DNA from: Nocardioides sp. R-C-SC26
GTDB taxonomy: Bacteria; Actinomycetota; Actinomycetes; Propionibacteriales; Nocardioidaceae
Assembly (NCBI RefSeq): GCF_021246465.1
Contig: NZ_JAHRHK010000002.1
Location: forward strand, 62,001 to 126,000
DNA length: 64,000 nucleotides
Direction of reading: 5' to 3'
Part shown: positions 34,041-41,954 of the stretch, piece after piece
Numbering within the stretch: the first letter of the stretch is position 1
How the letters are laid out: each line of letters starts with the position of its first letter
Made by a program: the position numbers and the translations under genes
The notes under the pieces: generated by a model
The model's input: the letters and a program-made list of their open reading frames with translations, nothing else
What the model was told of the DNA's origin: nothing
The model's database searches: none

Positions 34041-34393
34041 GCGCGGCCCGGATCGGCCACGTGATCGTGCCGGCGGAGGGTGGCCTCGACGCGGCGATCG
34101 CCTTCTACGTCGACGAGCTGGGGCTGGAGCTCCGCTTCCGTGACGGCGACCGCTACGCCGCCGTCACCGACGGCACCACAACGCTCGGTCTCGCGGCCGA
34201 GTCCGAGCAACCGGTGCCGGGTGAGGTCTGTGTCTCGGTCCAGGTGCCGGACCTCGACGTCGCGCTGGAGGCGTGGCGATCTGTGGACGGCTATGAGATC
34301 GGCGCGGTCGTCGACGGTCCGCACGAACGGCGCGTCGTCGTCCGACCGCCCGACGGCGCCGCCGTCTGCGTCTATGAGAAGAGTCCGGCATGA
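34037..34393 (+). CDS. Small VOC-fold protein
   Basis: 118-aa single VOC module: ARIGHVIVPAEGGLDAAIAFYVDELGLEL and PDGAAVCVYEK at the end. The first potential metal ligand is the His of GHVIV and the last Glu is in VYEK, so a minimal metal site is possible. Coupled by GTGA to the monooxygenase before it and by ATGA to the crotonase after it. Role unknown; small VOC proteins near monooxygenases may be isomerases or ligand-binding accessory proteins. Confidence 0.78.
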   Translation: MSAARIGHVIVPAEGGLDAAIAFYVDELGLELRFRDGDRYAAVTDGTTTLGLAAESEQPVPGEVCVSVQVPDLDVALEAWRSVDGYEIGAVVDGPHERRVVVRPPDGAAVCVYEKSPA

Positions 34394-35190
34394 GCGCCTC
34401 GGGCGCCGGCCCGCTGCGAGTCGAGCGGCGCGGCGCCGTCGCCGAGGTGGTGCTCGCCCGCCCCGACCAGGGCAACGCCCTGGACCGAGCGTTGAAGTCG
34501 GCGCTGGTCGAGACCCTCGCCGACGTCGGAGCCGACGACAGTGTGCGCGCGGTGCTCGTCGCCGCGGACGGCGCCTCGTTCTGCGTCGGTCAGGATCTTC
34601 GCGACCTCGTGCGGTCGCTCGAGGAGGACCCCGCCTCGGCGGCCGACACCGTCGAGCAGCACTTCAACCCGATCACCGCGGCACTGGCCACGATGCCCAA
34701 GCCGGTCGTCGCCGCCGTGCACGGAGCCTGCGTCGGCGCGGGACTCGGCTTCGCTCTGGCGTGCGACCTGCAGGTATGGGGAAGCGGCGTCACGCTCGGC
34801 ACGGCCTTCACCCGGGTGGGCCTGACCTGCGACTCCGGCCTGTCGCGCTCCCTGGCCGAGGCGGTCGGCGCGATGCGCGCCCGTCGACTGGTGCTGACGG
34901 CCGAGACCTTCACCGTCGAGCAGGCGATCGACTGGGGCTTCGCCGGAGACGTCGTTGCTCCCGACGAGGTGCTGGCCACGGCCCGTGACCTGGTCGACCG
35001 GCTCGCGACTGGTCCGACTCACGCCTACGCGGAGTCCAAGCGCCTCCTCGCCGTCGCCGGCACCATGCCGTTGGCCGAGGTGCTGGCCGCCGAGGCGTCG
35101 GCGCAGCGTCGTTGCGGAGCCACCGCCGATCATCTGGAGTCGGTGCGGGCCTTCCTCGAACGACGTCCGCCGGTTCTCACCGGTACCTGA
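34390..35190 (+). CDS. Crotonase, PaaG/enoyl-CoA isomerase-like
   Basis: 266-aa crotonase and last gene of unit V. The oxyanion segments are SFCVGQDLRDL and HGACVGAGLGFALACDL. Gly and Thr replace the two hydratase glutamates, while TRVGLTCDSGLSRSLAE resembles the VGL-x-x-DSG segment of PaaG-type ring isomerases (1,2-epoxyphenylacetyl-CoA isomerase) and of some delta3,delta2-isomerases. ATG overlaps the preceding VOC stop. A short GC palindrome (35219-35234) follows the gene. Confidence 0.82.
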   Translation: MSASGAGPLRVERRGAVAEVVLARPDQGNALDRALKSALVETLADVGADDSVRAVLVAADGASFCVGQDLRDLVRSLEEDPASAADTVEQHFNPITAALATMPKPVVAAVHGACVGAGLGFALACDLQVWGSGVTLGTAFTRVGLTCDSGLSRSLAEAVGAMRARRLVLTAETFTVEQAIDWGFAGDVVAPDEVLATARDLVDRLATGPTHAYAESKRLLAVAGTMPLAEVLAAEASAQRRCGATADHLESVRAFLERRPPVLTGT

Positions 35191-35285
35191 CGAGCCCGAC
35201 CGCCGTCCCGCTCAGCTTCGGCCCGCGCGGGCCGATGACTCGCAGACCGCGGTGGACCGGGCGCCGCGCGCGAGGAGGTCGCACG

Positions 35286-36440
35286 GTGGCAGGCAAGTCC
35301 GCTCGAGATCAGGCACAGCGACGTCGCACCGCGGCGGAGCGTGAGCTGCGACGCGCAGAACTCTGGGAGCGGGGAGCAGTCGGCGAGGAGACCACGGCGG
35401 CCGCGTTGGCCCTGCTGCCTCCCGACGAGTGGACGACGTTCCACGACCTTCGCTGGCCAGGGCGGCAACGCGCCAACATCGACCATGTCGTGGTCGGTCC
35501 GCCGGGCGTCTTCGTGATCGACACGAAGAACTGGAGCGGCCCGATCGTCGTGCGCGACGGCGTCCTCCGCCAGCGGGGTCGATCGCGCGACCGCAGCGTT
35601 GCCGGCGTCGTGGACGCAGCGCGGGCCGTCGCGGCGGTCTTGCGTGGTGGCGGCGACCAGAGTGTGTTGCCGGTGCTGTGCTTCGTCGGCGATGCTCCGC
35701 CGCCGGGGTGGGTTCGCGAAGTGATGATCGCCGACAGCGCCACGTTGGTGGAGATGTTGCGCTCGCGGCCCGCACGGCTCTCGCCCGAGCGATTGCGTGA
35801 GATCTGTCTCGAGCTCGACGCCGTCACCCGAACGGCGTTGGCCGCACCTCATCAGACCGGGCTGGCACCGACACCCGCGACCCAACGACTCGCGCTTCCG
35901 AACGCTTCCGCAGACGTCGGTCGACGGGTGGTGGCGGGAGCTTCACTCCGACCTAGTCGAGGCACGGCGTCGCGACCCTTCTCCCGCGGCCGGTCCCTCC
36001 CATGGCCGCGCTTGCTCGGCGTGATCGCCGTCGCGATCGCAGGGCTCGCCCTCCTGCCCGACGTCGCGCGCCTCGTGGCAGACCGGGTGGTGGTTACAGC
36101 CGCAGCACCGCTCCCCGCCGAACCGACCGTGCCGGCGGATCTCACCGGGCGCTGGCGCGGCGACGTCGACTGCGGCGACGGCGTGATCCGCGTCATCGTC
36201 CGAGTCTCGGCTCCTGATGGTGGATCCGACCGACAGGCGACGACAGTCAGCGCACGGTCGAGCGCAGGGGCCCTGTCGATTCCGGGCTCGATCAGTGATC
36301 AGCGGGCCGGCGCTCGCTTCGAAGCTCGCGTTGGGGGTATCACGATGGACCTGCTCCCCAGCGGTGAGGATCTCGTGCGGGCGTCCTTCGTCGGAGCCGC
36401 GGTCGCCCCCTGTCCCGAGTTCGCCCTGCGTCGCGGCTGA
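35286..36440 (+). CDS. NERD-domain membrane protein
   Basis: 384 aa. Residues about 25-130 are a nuclease-related (NERD) domain with the expected acidic and Lys residues: NIDHVVVG (Asp66) and VIDTKNWSG (Asp79, Lys81). A single membrane helix follows at about 240-262 (LLGVIAVAIAGLALLPDV), then an extracytoplasmic Ala/Pro linker and a small beta-rich domain with two cysteines (VDCGDG and APCPEF). GTG 35286 is preferred over ATG 35235 because GAGGAGG lies 7 bp upstream. It converges on the catalase gene with only 5 bp between stop codons. Function unknown; NERD proteins are proposed nucleases. Confidence 0.82.
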   Translation: MAGKSARDQAQRRRTAAERELRRAELWERGAVGEETTAAALALLPPDEWTTFHDLRWPGRQRANIDHVVVGPPGVFVIDTKNWSGPIVVRDGVLRQRGRSRDRSVAGVVDAARAVAAVLRGGGDQSVLPVLCFVGDAPPPGWVREVMIADSATLVEMLRSRPARLSPERLREICLELDAVTRTALAAPHQTGLAPTPATQRLALPNASADVGRRVVAGASLRPSRGTASRPFSRGRSLPWPRLLGVIAVAIAGLALLPDVARLVADRVVVTAAAPLPAEPTVPADLTGRWRGDVDCGDGVIRVIVRVSAPDGGSDRQATTVSARSSAGALSIPGSISDQRAGARFEARVGGITMDLLPSGEDLVRASFVGAAVAPCPEFALRRG

Positions 36441-36445
36441 GGCCC

Positions 36446-37945
36446 TCAGCCGATCGGCTCCTCGGCCTCGGTCGGGCCGGGGGCGACGTCCTTGCCCTGG
36501 TCGGCGCGGACGGCGTCCTCGATGCGACGTCCGATCTCGGCGTCGACGCTGCTCCAGTACGCGAAGGCACGTTGCAGGATCGGCTCGCTCACTCCGCCGA
36601 GGAGATGGCCGGCGACGTTGCCGACGAAACGGTCGCGGGCGGCGTCGTCGAACACGTCGCGCACCAGGGTCCCGGGCTGGCTGAAGTCGTCGTCGTCGGC
36701 GCGCAGGGTGTAGGCCTCGCGCACCATCTCGCCGTCGGTCTCCCAACCATCGACGACGGGTCCGGTGAGGTCGGAGTACGGCTCGCCGTAGCTGTTCGGG
36801 GCGTACTTGGAGCGGTCGCCGGTGTGGTCGAAGGTCATCGCGCCGTCGAACTGGTAGGTGTAGGCGCCTTCGACACGGTGCCGGTTCACCGGCAGCTGCA
36901 GGTAGTTGGTGCCGAGGCGGTGACGGTGGGTGTCGGCGTAGGCGAAGACGCGGCCGAGCAGCATCTTGTCCGGCGAGAAGCCGATGCCCGGCACGACGGC
37001 GGACGGCTCGAACGCCGCCTGCTCGATCTGGGCGAAGTGGTTCTCCGGGTTCCGGTCGAGCCTCAGCGTCCCGACGTCGACCAGCGGGTAGTCCCCGTGG
37101 GGCCAGACCTTGGTGAGGTCGAACGGATTGATCCGGTACGTCATCGCCTCCTCGTACGGCATCAACTGCACCTTGAGCGTCCATGACGGGTGCTCTCCGG
37201 CCTCGATGGACTCGTAGAGGTCGCGGCGGTGGTGGTCGGAGTCCTCGCCGGCGATGCGGTTCGCCTCCTCCTGCGTGAGGCACTCCACGCCCTGGTCGGA
37301 GATGAAGTGGAACTTCACCCACGTCTTCTCGCCCGTCTCGTTGTAGAGCAGATAGGTGTGGCTGCCGTAGCCGTTCATGTGCCGCCACGTCCGCGGGATC
37401 CCGCGATCGCCCATCAGCCAGGTCACCTGGTGGGCCGACTCCGGGTTGTGGGTCCAGAAGTCCCACTGCATGTCGTTGTCGCGCAGGCCATTGCCGCCGC
37501 GTCGCTTCTGGGAGCGGATGAAGTGCGGGAACTTCATGGTGTCGCGGATGAAGAAGACCGGGGTGTTGTTGCCGACGAGATCCCAGTTGCCCTCGCTGGT
37601 GTAGAACTTCAGGGCGAACCCGCGCGGATCACGCCAGGTGTCGGGGGAGCCGAGCTCACCGGCGACGGTGGAGAAACGCGCGAGAGCCTCGGTCGTCGCG
37701 CCCGGCTGCAGCGCAGCCGCACAGGTGTAGCGACTGATGTCGCCGGTGATCTCGAGCGTGCCGAATGCCCCCGATCCCTTGGCGTGCACGTTCCGCTCGG
37801 GGATCCGCTCGCGGTTGAAGTGCGCCATCTGCTCGATGAAGTGGTGGTCGTGCAGCAGGATCGGTCCGTTGGGTCCGACCGTCAGGCTGTTGCGATCCGA
37901 AGGCGCCGGTGCGCCGGTTCCGGTGGACGATCCGTCGTGGCTCAT
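36446..37945 (-). CDS. Monofunctional haem catalase
   Basis: 499-aa small-subunit haem catalase, which converts hydrogen peroxide to water and oxygen. Distal His54 in [11 protein letters not shown], the [11 protein letters not shown] asparagine motif at 125-135, and the haem-ligating tyrosine in [14 protein letters not shown]. The length fits small-subunit (clade 3-like) enzymes and there is no C-terminal flavodoxin-like domain. ATG 37945 begins MSHDGSS; the frame stays open upstream but has no catalase similarity there. It is divergent from the HMG-CoA reductase gene. It may protect against peroxide from the flavoprotein oxidations encoded nearby, but it carries no island operator, so that is only a suggestion. 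Confidence 0.95.
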   Translation of the reverse strand: MSHDGSSTGTGAPAPSDRNSLTVGPNGPILLHDHHFIEQMAHFNRERIPERNVHAKGSGAFGTLEITGDISRYTCAAALQPGATTEALARFSTVAGELGSPDTWRDPRGFALKFYTSEGNWDLVGNNTPVFFIRDTMKFPHFIRSQKRRGGNGLRDNDMQWDFWTHNPESAHQVTWLMGDRGIPRTWRHMNGYGSHTYLLYNETGEKTWVKFHFISDQGVECLTQEEANRIAGEDSDHHRRDLYESIEAGEHPSWTLKVQLMPYEEAMTYRINPFDLTKVWPHGDYPLVDVGTLRLDRNPENHFAQIEQAAFEPSAVVPGIGFSPDKMLLGRVFAYADTHRHRLGTNYLQLPVNRHRVEGAYTYQFDGAMTFDHTGDRSKYAPNSYGEPYSDLTGPVVDGWETDGEMVREAYTLRADDDDFSQPGTLVRDVFDDAARDRFVGNVAGHLLGGVSEPILQRAFAYWSSVDAEIGRRIEDAVRADQGKDVAPGPTEAEEPIG

Positions 37946-38035
37946 ACCCCCACTGTCGTCGGGCGACGTGCCCCCGGCGTCCCCCCGCCGGGTGAGGAGG
38001 CTCGGCGGAGCAGCCGAGGTGCCATCCTCAGCGCC

Positions 38036-39208
38036 ATGACCGACCTGAGGATCCCGCGCGACCGTGACGACGACTACGGCGTCGAGGCCATCGCCGCACG
38101 GCAGCAGCTGGTGCGCGACCGGACGGAGTCCGCGCTGGAGCACGTCGGCAGGTACTCGCTGGACCCGGCGACGCTGCCGGGGAACATCGAGAACTTCCTC
38201 GGCGCCGCGCAGGTGCCGATCGGGCTCGCCGGCCCGGTGCTGGTCGACGGCGAGCATGCGCAGGGCGAGTTCCTGGTGCCGTTGGCGACGACCGAGGGCA
38301 CGTTGGTGGCGTCCTACAGCCGCGGCATGAAGCTGTGCCGCGCCGCCGGGGGCGTCACCACCACCGTGCTCGACGACAAGATGCAGCGTGCGCCGGTGTT
38401 CAGCTTCGCGAACGCCCGCGAGGCGCGCGCGTTCGCCGTCTGGCTCGACGAGCACTTCGAGGAGATCGCCGCCGCGGCGCAGACCACGACGTCGTCGGGA
38501 CGGCTCATCGAGATCCAGCAGTTCTCGGTGTCGAAGCTGCTCTACACGCGATTCAACTACACCACCGGCGATGCCGCCGGCCAGAACATGACCGGCAAGG
38601 CGACGTTCGCCGCGTGCGCATGGATCAAGCAGAACTATCCGGCCGAGGTGCACTTCATCCTCGAAGGACAGTTCGCCACCGACAAGAAGACCTCGGTGGT
38701 CAACATGCTGCACACCCGCGGCAAGCGCGTCGTCGCCGAGATCACCCTGCCCGCGGCGCTGGTGGAGGAGCAGATGCACGTCAGCACCGACAAGCTGTAC
38801 GCCGCGCGCATGCGCGGGCAGCTCGGCGCGATCATGTCGGTCACCAACAACAACGGCAACCACTCCGCCAACGGCATCACCGCGATGTTCATCGCGACCG
38901 GCCAGGACGTCGCGAACGTCGCCGAGAGCTCGGCGATGTACGGCTTCTCCGAGCTGTTGCCCAACGGCGACTTCTACGCCTCGGTGACGTTGCCGTCGCT
39001 CATCATCGCCACCTACGGCGGCGGCACCGGGCTGGCGACCCAGCGCGAGTGCCTGGAGATCATGGACTGCTACGGCGCGGGCAAGGTGCTCAAGCTGGCG
39101 GAGATCATCGCCGCCACCGTGCTCGCCGGCGAGCTCTCGCTCGGCTCCGCGGTCGTCGCCGAGGAGTGGGTGCAGGCCCACGACGACCTGGGCCGCAACC
39201 GACCCTGA
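38036..39208 (+). CDS. Hydroxymethylglutaryl-CoA reductase
   Basis: 390-aa HMG-CoA reductase, which in the mevalonate route reduces HMG-CoA to mevalonate. All four catalytic residues are visible: Glu87 in TTEGTLVAS, Lys218 in TDKKTSVVN, Asp291 in GQDVAN and His382 in QAHDDLGRN; the CoA-binding [16 protein letters not shown] is at about 50-65. A soluble enzyme with no membrane domain. No other mevalonate-pathway gene is seen in the window, so whether it makes isoprenoids or handles a catabolic HMG-like ester cannot be decided here. The ATG at 38036 follows CATCCTCAGCGCC with no ribosome-binding site and may be leaderless. Confidence 0.9.
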   Translation: MTDLRIPRDRDDDYGVEAIAARQQLVRDRTESALEHVGRYSLDPATLPGNIENFLGAAQVPIGLAGPVLVDGEHAQGEFLVPLATTEGTLVASYSRGMKLCRAAGGVTTTVLDDKMQRAPVFSFANAREARAFAVWLDEHFEEIAAAAQTTTSSGRLIEIQQFSVSKLLYTRFNYTTGDAAGQNMTGKATFAACAWIKQNYPAEVHFILEGQFATDKKTSVVNMLHTRGKRVVAEITLPAALVEEQMHVSTDKLYAARMRGQLGAIMSVTNNNGNHSANGITAMFIATGQDVANVAESSAMYGFSELLPNGDFYASVTLPSLIIATYGGGTGLATQRECLEIMDCYGAGKVLKLAEIIAATVLAGELSLGSAVVAEEWVQAHDDLGRNRP

Positions 39209-39305
39209 CACGGACGGCGGCGGCTCGCTCGGAGCGCCTGCTTGACCGCGGCTCCGTCGCGCTCCACATTGGCTGAACAATCAACCATCAAGGAGCACTA
39301 CGGCT

Positions 39306-39740
39306 ATGGATTCCACCTTCTTCGAACTCGTGCAGTTCATCGGACGCGTGATGTTCGTGTTCCTGCTGATCGGCTCGGGCATCGGCCACCTCACCCAGAC
39401 CGCTGCGATGGCCGGCTACGCCGAGTCGCGCGGCGTCTCCAACGCCAAGCTGATGGTGCAGATCAGCGGCGTCGCCCTCATCGCCGGCGGCGTCTCGATC
39501 CTGCTCGGCATCTGGGCCGACCTCGGCTCGCTCGGTATCGCGATCCTGCTCATCATCACCGCCGTGATGATGCACCCGTTCTGGAAGGAGACCGACCCGA
39601 TGAACAAGCAGATGGAGATGGTCGCCTTCAACAAGGACATCGCCCTCGCCGGCGCCGCGCTTCTGATGTTCACCGTCTTTCGCTACGGCATGCCGTGGAC
39701 GCTCACCGACGGTCTCTTCGCGCCGTCGTACGGCTTCTGA
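39306..39740 (+). CDS. DoxX-family membrane protein
   Basis: 144-aa protein with four predicted membrane helices: FIGRVMFVFLLIGSGIGHL, MVQISGVALIAGGVSILLGI, LGIAILLIITAVMMHPFW and DIALAGAALLMFTVF. DoxX-type proteins are small membrane proteins linked in some bacteria to thiol or quinone redox chemistry; no specific role can be given here. A CAAGGAGCACTACGGCT region contains the ribosome-binding site. A strong hairpin follows the gene. Confidence 0.85.
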   Translation: MDSTFFELVQFIGRVMFVFLLIGSGIGHLTQTAAMAGYAESRGVSNAKLMVQISGVALIAGGVSILLGIWADLGSLGIAILLIITAVMMHPFWKETDPMNKQMEMVAFNKDIALAGAALLMFTVFRYGMPWTLTDGLFAPSYGF

Positions 39741-39754
39741 GTCCCACCCCACGA

Positions 39755-39796
39755 GCAGCGGCCCGTCAGCGTCTTCCGGCCCAGGCGGGCCGCTGC
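39755..39796 (+). terminator. Hairpin terminator after the DoxX gene
   Basis: Arms GCAGCGGCCCG (39755-39765) and CGGGCCGCTGC (39786-39796) pair over 11 bp around a 20-nt loop, 15 bp after the stop codon. There is no U tract, as is usual in GC-rich actinobacteria. Confidence 0.6.
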
Positions 39797-39836
39797 CGTC
39801 ATCAGGACTCCGCCGTCTCCGTGCCAACATGGCCGG

Positions 39837-40814
39837 ATGGCTACGCGACTCGGCTCTCACCCCGTGGCGGCATCGGCCGCGGCGGGGATGGTCGTCGCCC
39901 TCGCCGGATGCGGCACCGACGCCTCGACGTCGACGCGTGAGCCCACCCGCGAGCCGCGCCCGGTGGTCTTCCCGGCCGGCGACCTGACCTATGCGCTGCG
40001 CTCGACGCTGCACGTGGGGGAGCGCAGCTTCGACGTCGCGCCCGAGGTGATCACGAGCCTCGACTGGACTCCGTACGGCGTCTACCTCGAGCTGACCAGC
40101 GATCCCATCGAGGGGATCGCGCGCACGGTCTTCTTCGACGGCGAGAGCACCGCCGAGTTCGGCGGCGATCACATCAGCCGCGTCGTCACCTCCGCCGACG
40201 GCGGTCTGGCCGCGTGGATCGACTTCGAAGGGCCCCGTCGCCCTGCAGGGCGGGTGGCGGAGGTCGTGGTCGTCGACACCGAGACCGGCGACGAGATCTT
40301 CACGACGAGCGAGGGCATGGGCGGCGATGCCGGCGACGACCTCGGCGACCGCTACGAGGAGTTGCCGCCGAGCGTCACGATGTTCGACGGAGATGACCTG
40401 ATCTGGGTGAACGCCGAGGGCAGCGGTGACACGCTGCGCTCCGATGTCCGTACCGGCGACACCGAGCGGTTGAGCGCGGTCGATCGCCAGCGCCTCCGCA
40501 CGACGAGCGGATTCGAGTTCTCCTCTCCCGACGGTGCCTACGACGTCGATGCGAGCACCACCGGAAAGCTCCGGATCGCCCCGCGGCAGCCGGACTTCGG
40601 ATACCGCTGGCAGACGGCCGGCCAGTGGCTCGACGATCACACGCTGCTGGTGCTCGGGCAGGATCGGTACCGCTTCTCCTACGACCCGACCGTGCCGGAC
40701 ACGATCCCCGGGGAACTGCTCTCCTGCGACCTCGCCGAGGGCCGCTGCGACGGACTGGTGCCGATCGACGGCGCGCGCGACGTCGTGTTCCCCGGCGTCG
40801 ACTCCGCTTACTGA
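39837..40814 (+). CDS. Predicted lipoprotein of unknown function
   Basis: 325 aa. The signal sequence ends in the lipobox ALAGC (Cys at about 25), followed by a Thr/Arg-rich linker. The rest is mostly short beta strands with many Asp/Gly turns (TSADGGLAAWIDFEG, SPDGAYDVDA), suggestive of a beta-propeller-like extracytoplasmic fold, but no repeat is clear enough to name a family. ATG 39837 is used; no ribosome-binding site is obvious. It follows the DoxX terminator and probably has its own promoter. Confidence 0.72.
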   Translation: MATRLGSHPVAASAAAGMVVALAGCGTDASTSTREPTREPRPVVFPAGDLTYALRSTLHVGERSFDVAPEVITSLDWTPYGVYLELTSDPIEGIARTVFFDGESTAEFGGDHISRVVTSADGGLAAWIDFEGPRRPAGRVAEVVVVDTETGDEIFTTSEGMGGDAGDDLGDRYEELPPSVTMFDGDDLIWVNAEGSGDTLRSDVRTGDTERLSAVDRQRLRTTSGFEFSSPDGAYDVDASTTGKLRIAPRQPDFGYRWQTAGQWLDDHTLLVLGQDRYRFSYDPTVPDTIPGELLSCDLAEGRCDGLVPIDGARDVVFPGVDSAY

Positions 40815-40957
40815 GCGCGCCCGCCGGGGCCGCCGTGTGATGACGCGTGCGGACCGGGACGATCGCGGCGGAGCCTCGCTGGTCTAGCCAGCCTCAGCCG
40901 CAATGGTCGACTGCCGAATATGATGCGAGCCACATCTGGGAACGCTCTGGGGGGAAC

Positions 40958-41836
40958 GTGACCGCAATTACTCAGGCGCGTGCGCGCCAAACCGTCGAGG
41001 GCAGCCGCGCCGAACGCACCACGTCGTCCGCGTTGTCCGTGCTGCGTGAGCCTCATTGGGTCGTCTTCGACGACGTCGTCGTGCCGGGGGCGCGTGGCCG
41101 CGCTGTCGGCCACATCGTCGTCGGACCACCTGGCGTGTTCGTCATCGATGCCATCAATCTCAGTGGCCACGTCGCGCTGCAGGGCGGAGTGCTCAAGCAG
41201 AACGGCAAGAACCGGTCGCAGCTGGTGACCTCGCTGCACGGCGTCGAGCCGGCGATGCTGGGCGTCGTCCCGGGCCTGCGGCCCGACCACGTGCACCTGG
41301 TGGCCTGCCTCGTCGGGGGCGACCACGTCCGCGGCGCGATCGACGACATCGCCGTGTGTTCGCCGTTGGACATCGTCCAGGTGATGGCGAGTCGGCCGTC
41401 GATGCTCAGCGAGTCCGACATCGCGATCGTCGCGCAGCTGCTGCGGGCGGGACTCAACACCGGGACGGTGGCTGCCTCCTACGCCAACGCGCCGACGACG
41501 CCGGCGGCTGGGGTCGCGCCGCCGACCCCGCCGCCCAGCGCGCCCCGTGGGCACGCCGCTCCTGGCCGCCAGCGGCCTGCGGCACCGCGCACCGCCCCAC
41601 CTCGGGCAGCCGCGCGGGGCGGCACCCGCGACGATCTCCCGCAACGGAGCGCCGTCGCGCGGCCGGGGCGCGAGCGTCGGCGTTCCCTGGTGCCCGACCC
41701 CATCAAGTACGGCCTGGCTGGCGCCTTCATCACGCTGTGCCTCACCTCGCCGCAGACCTTCACCGAGGTGTCGCACCGCATCGGTGACGTCTTCATCGAC
41801 GACGCCGTCCAGTCGCCCGCGCCCGGCGCACCCTGA
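40958..41836 (+). CDS. NERD-like membrane protein with degenerate active site
   Basis: 292 aa, a divergent homologue of the NERD protein at 35286. The core segment GHIVVGPPGVFVIDAINLSG aligns with DHVVVGPPGVFVIDTKNWSG there, but the first aspartate is Gly51 and the lysine is Ile66 (Asp64 is kept), so nuclease chemistry is probably lost. After about residue 170 there is a Pro/Ala/Arg-rich linker and then one membrane helix (IKYGLAGAFITLCL) near the C-terminus. GTG 40958 follows a GGGGGGAAC site. A perfect hairpin follows the gene. Confidence 0.75.
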   Translation: MTAITQARARQTVEGSRAERTTSSALSVLREPHWVVFDDVVVPGARGRAVGHIVVGPPGVFVIDAINLSGHVALQGGVLKQNGKNRSQLVTSLHGVEPAMLGVVPGLRPDHVHLVACLVGGDHVRGAIDDIAVCSPLDIVQVMASRPSMLSESDIAIVAQLLRAGLNTGTVAASYANAPTTPAAGVAPPTPPPSAPRGHAAPGRQRPAAPRTAPPRAAARGGTRDDLPQRSAVARPGRERRRSLVPDPIKYGLAGAFITLCLTSPQTFTEVSHRIGDVFIDDAVQSPAPGAP

Positions 41837-41871
41837 TCGACGTCGCGCACGGTCGGCAACCGTTCGACGAC

Positions 41872-41910
41872 CGTGCGGCTGTGGAGCAGTGACTGCTCCA
41901 CAGCCGCACG
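41872..41910. terminator. Perfect 17-bp hairpin (bidirectional terminator candidate)
   Basis: Arms at 41872-41888 and 41894-41910 pair without mismatch around the 5-nt loop GTGAC; the left arm contains GTGCGGCTGTGGAGC. It lies 36 bp after the NERD-like gene and 45 bp before the sortase-fusion gene. It lacks a U tract but is the longest perfect hairpin I noticed in the window. Confidence 0.65.
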
Positions 41911-41954
41911 ACCACCTGCGTCGGCGCGTCGGTTGACTCGACGACGGTGGGCCC

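Noticed and set aside
3200..35200. Island acquired as a mobile element
   Set aside because: No integrase, transposase, tRNA gene or direct-repeat boundary was seen, and base composition looks like that of the flanking genes.
35219..35234. Palindrome CGGCCCGCGCGGGCCG after unit V as a terminator
   Set aside because: The stem is only 6 bp with a 4-nt loop, there is no U tract, and short GC palindromes are expected by chance at this base composition.
36446..39280. A 944-codon open frame on the minus strand extending upstream of catalase
   Set aside because: The part upstream of ATG 37945 is antisense to the HMG-CoA reductase gene and has no catalase similarity; it is a GC-driven open frame.
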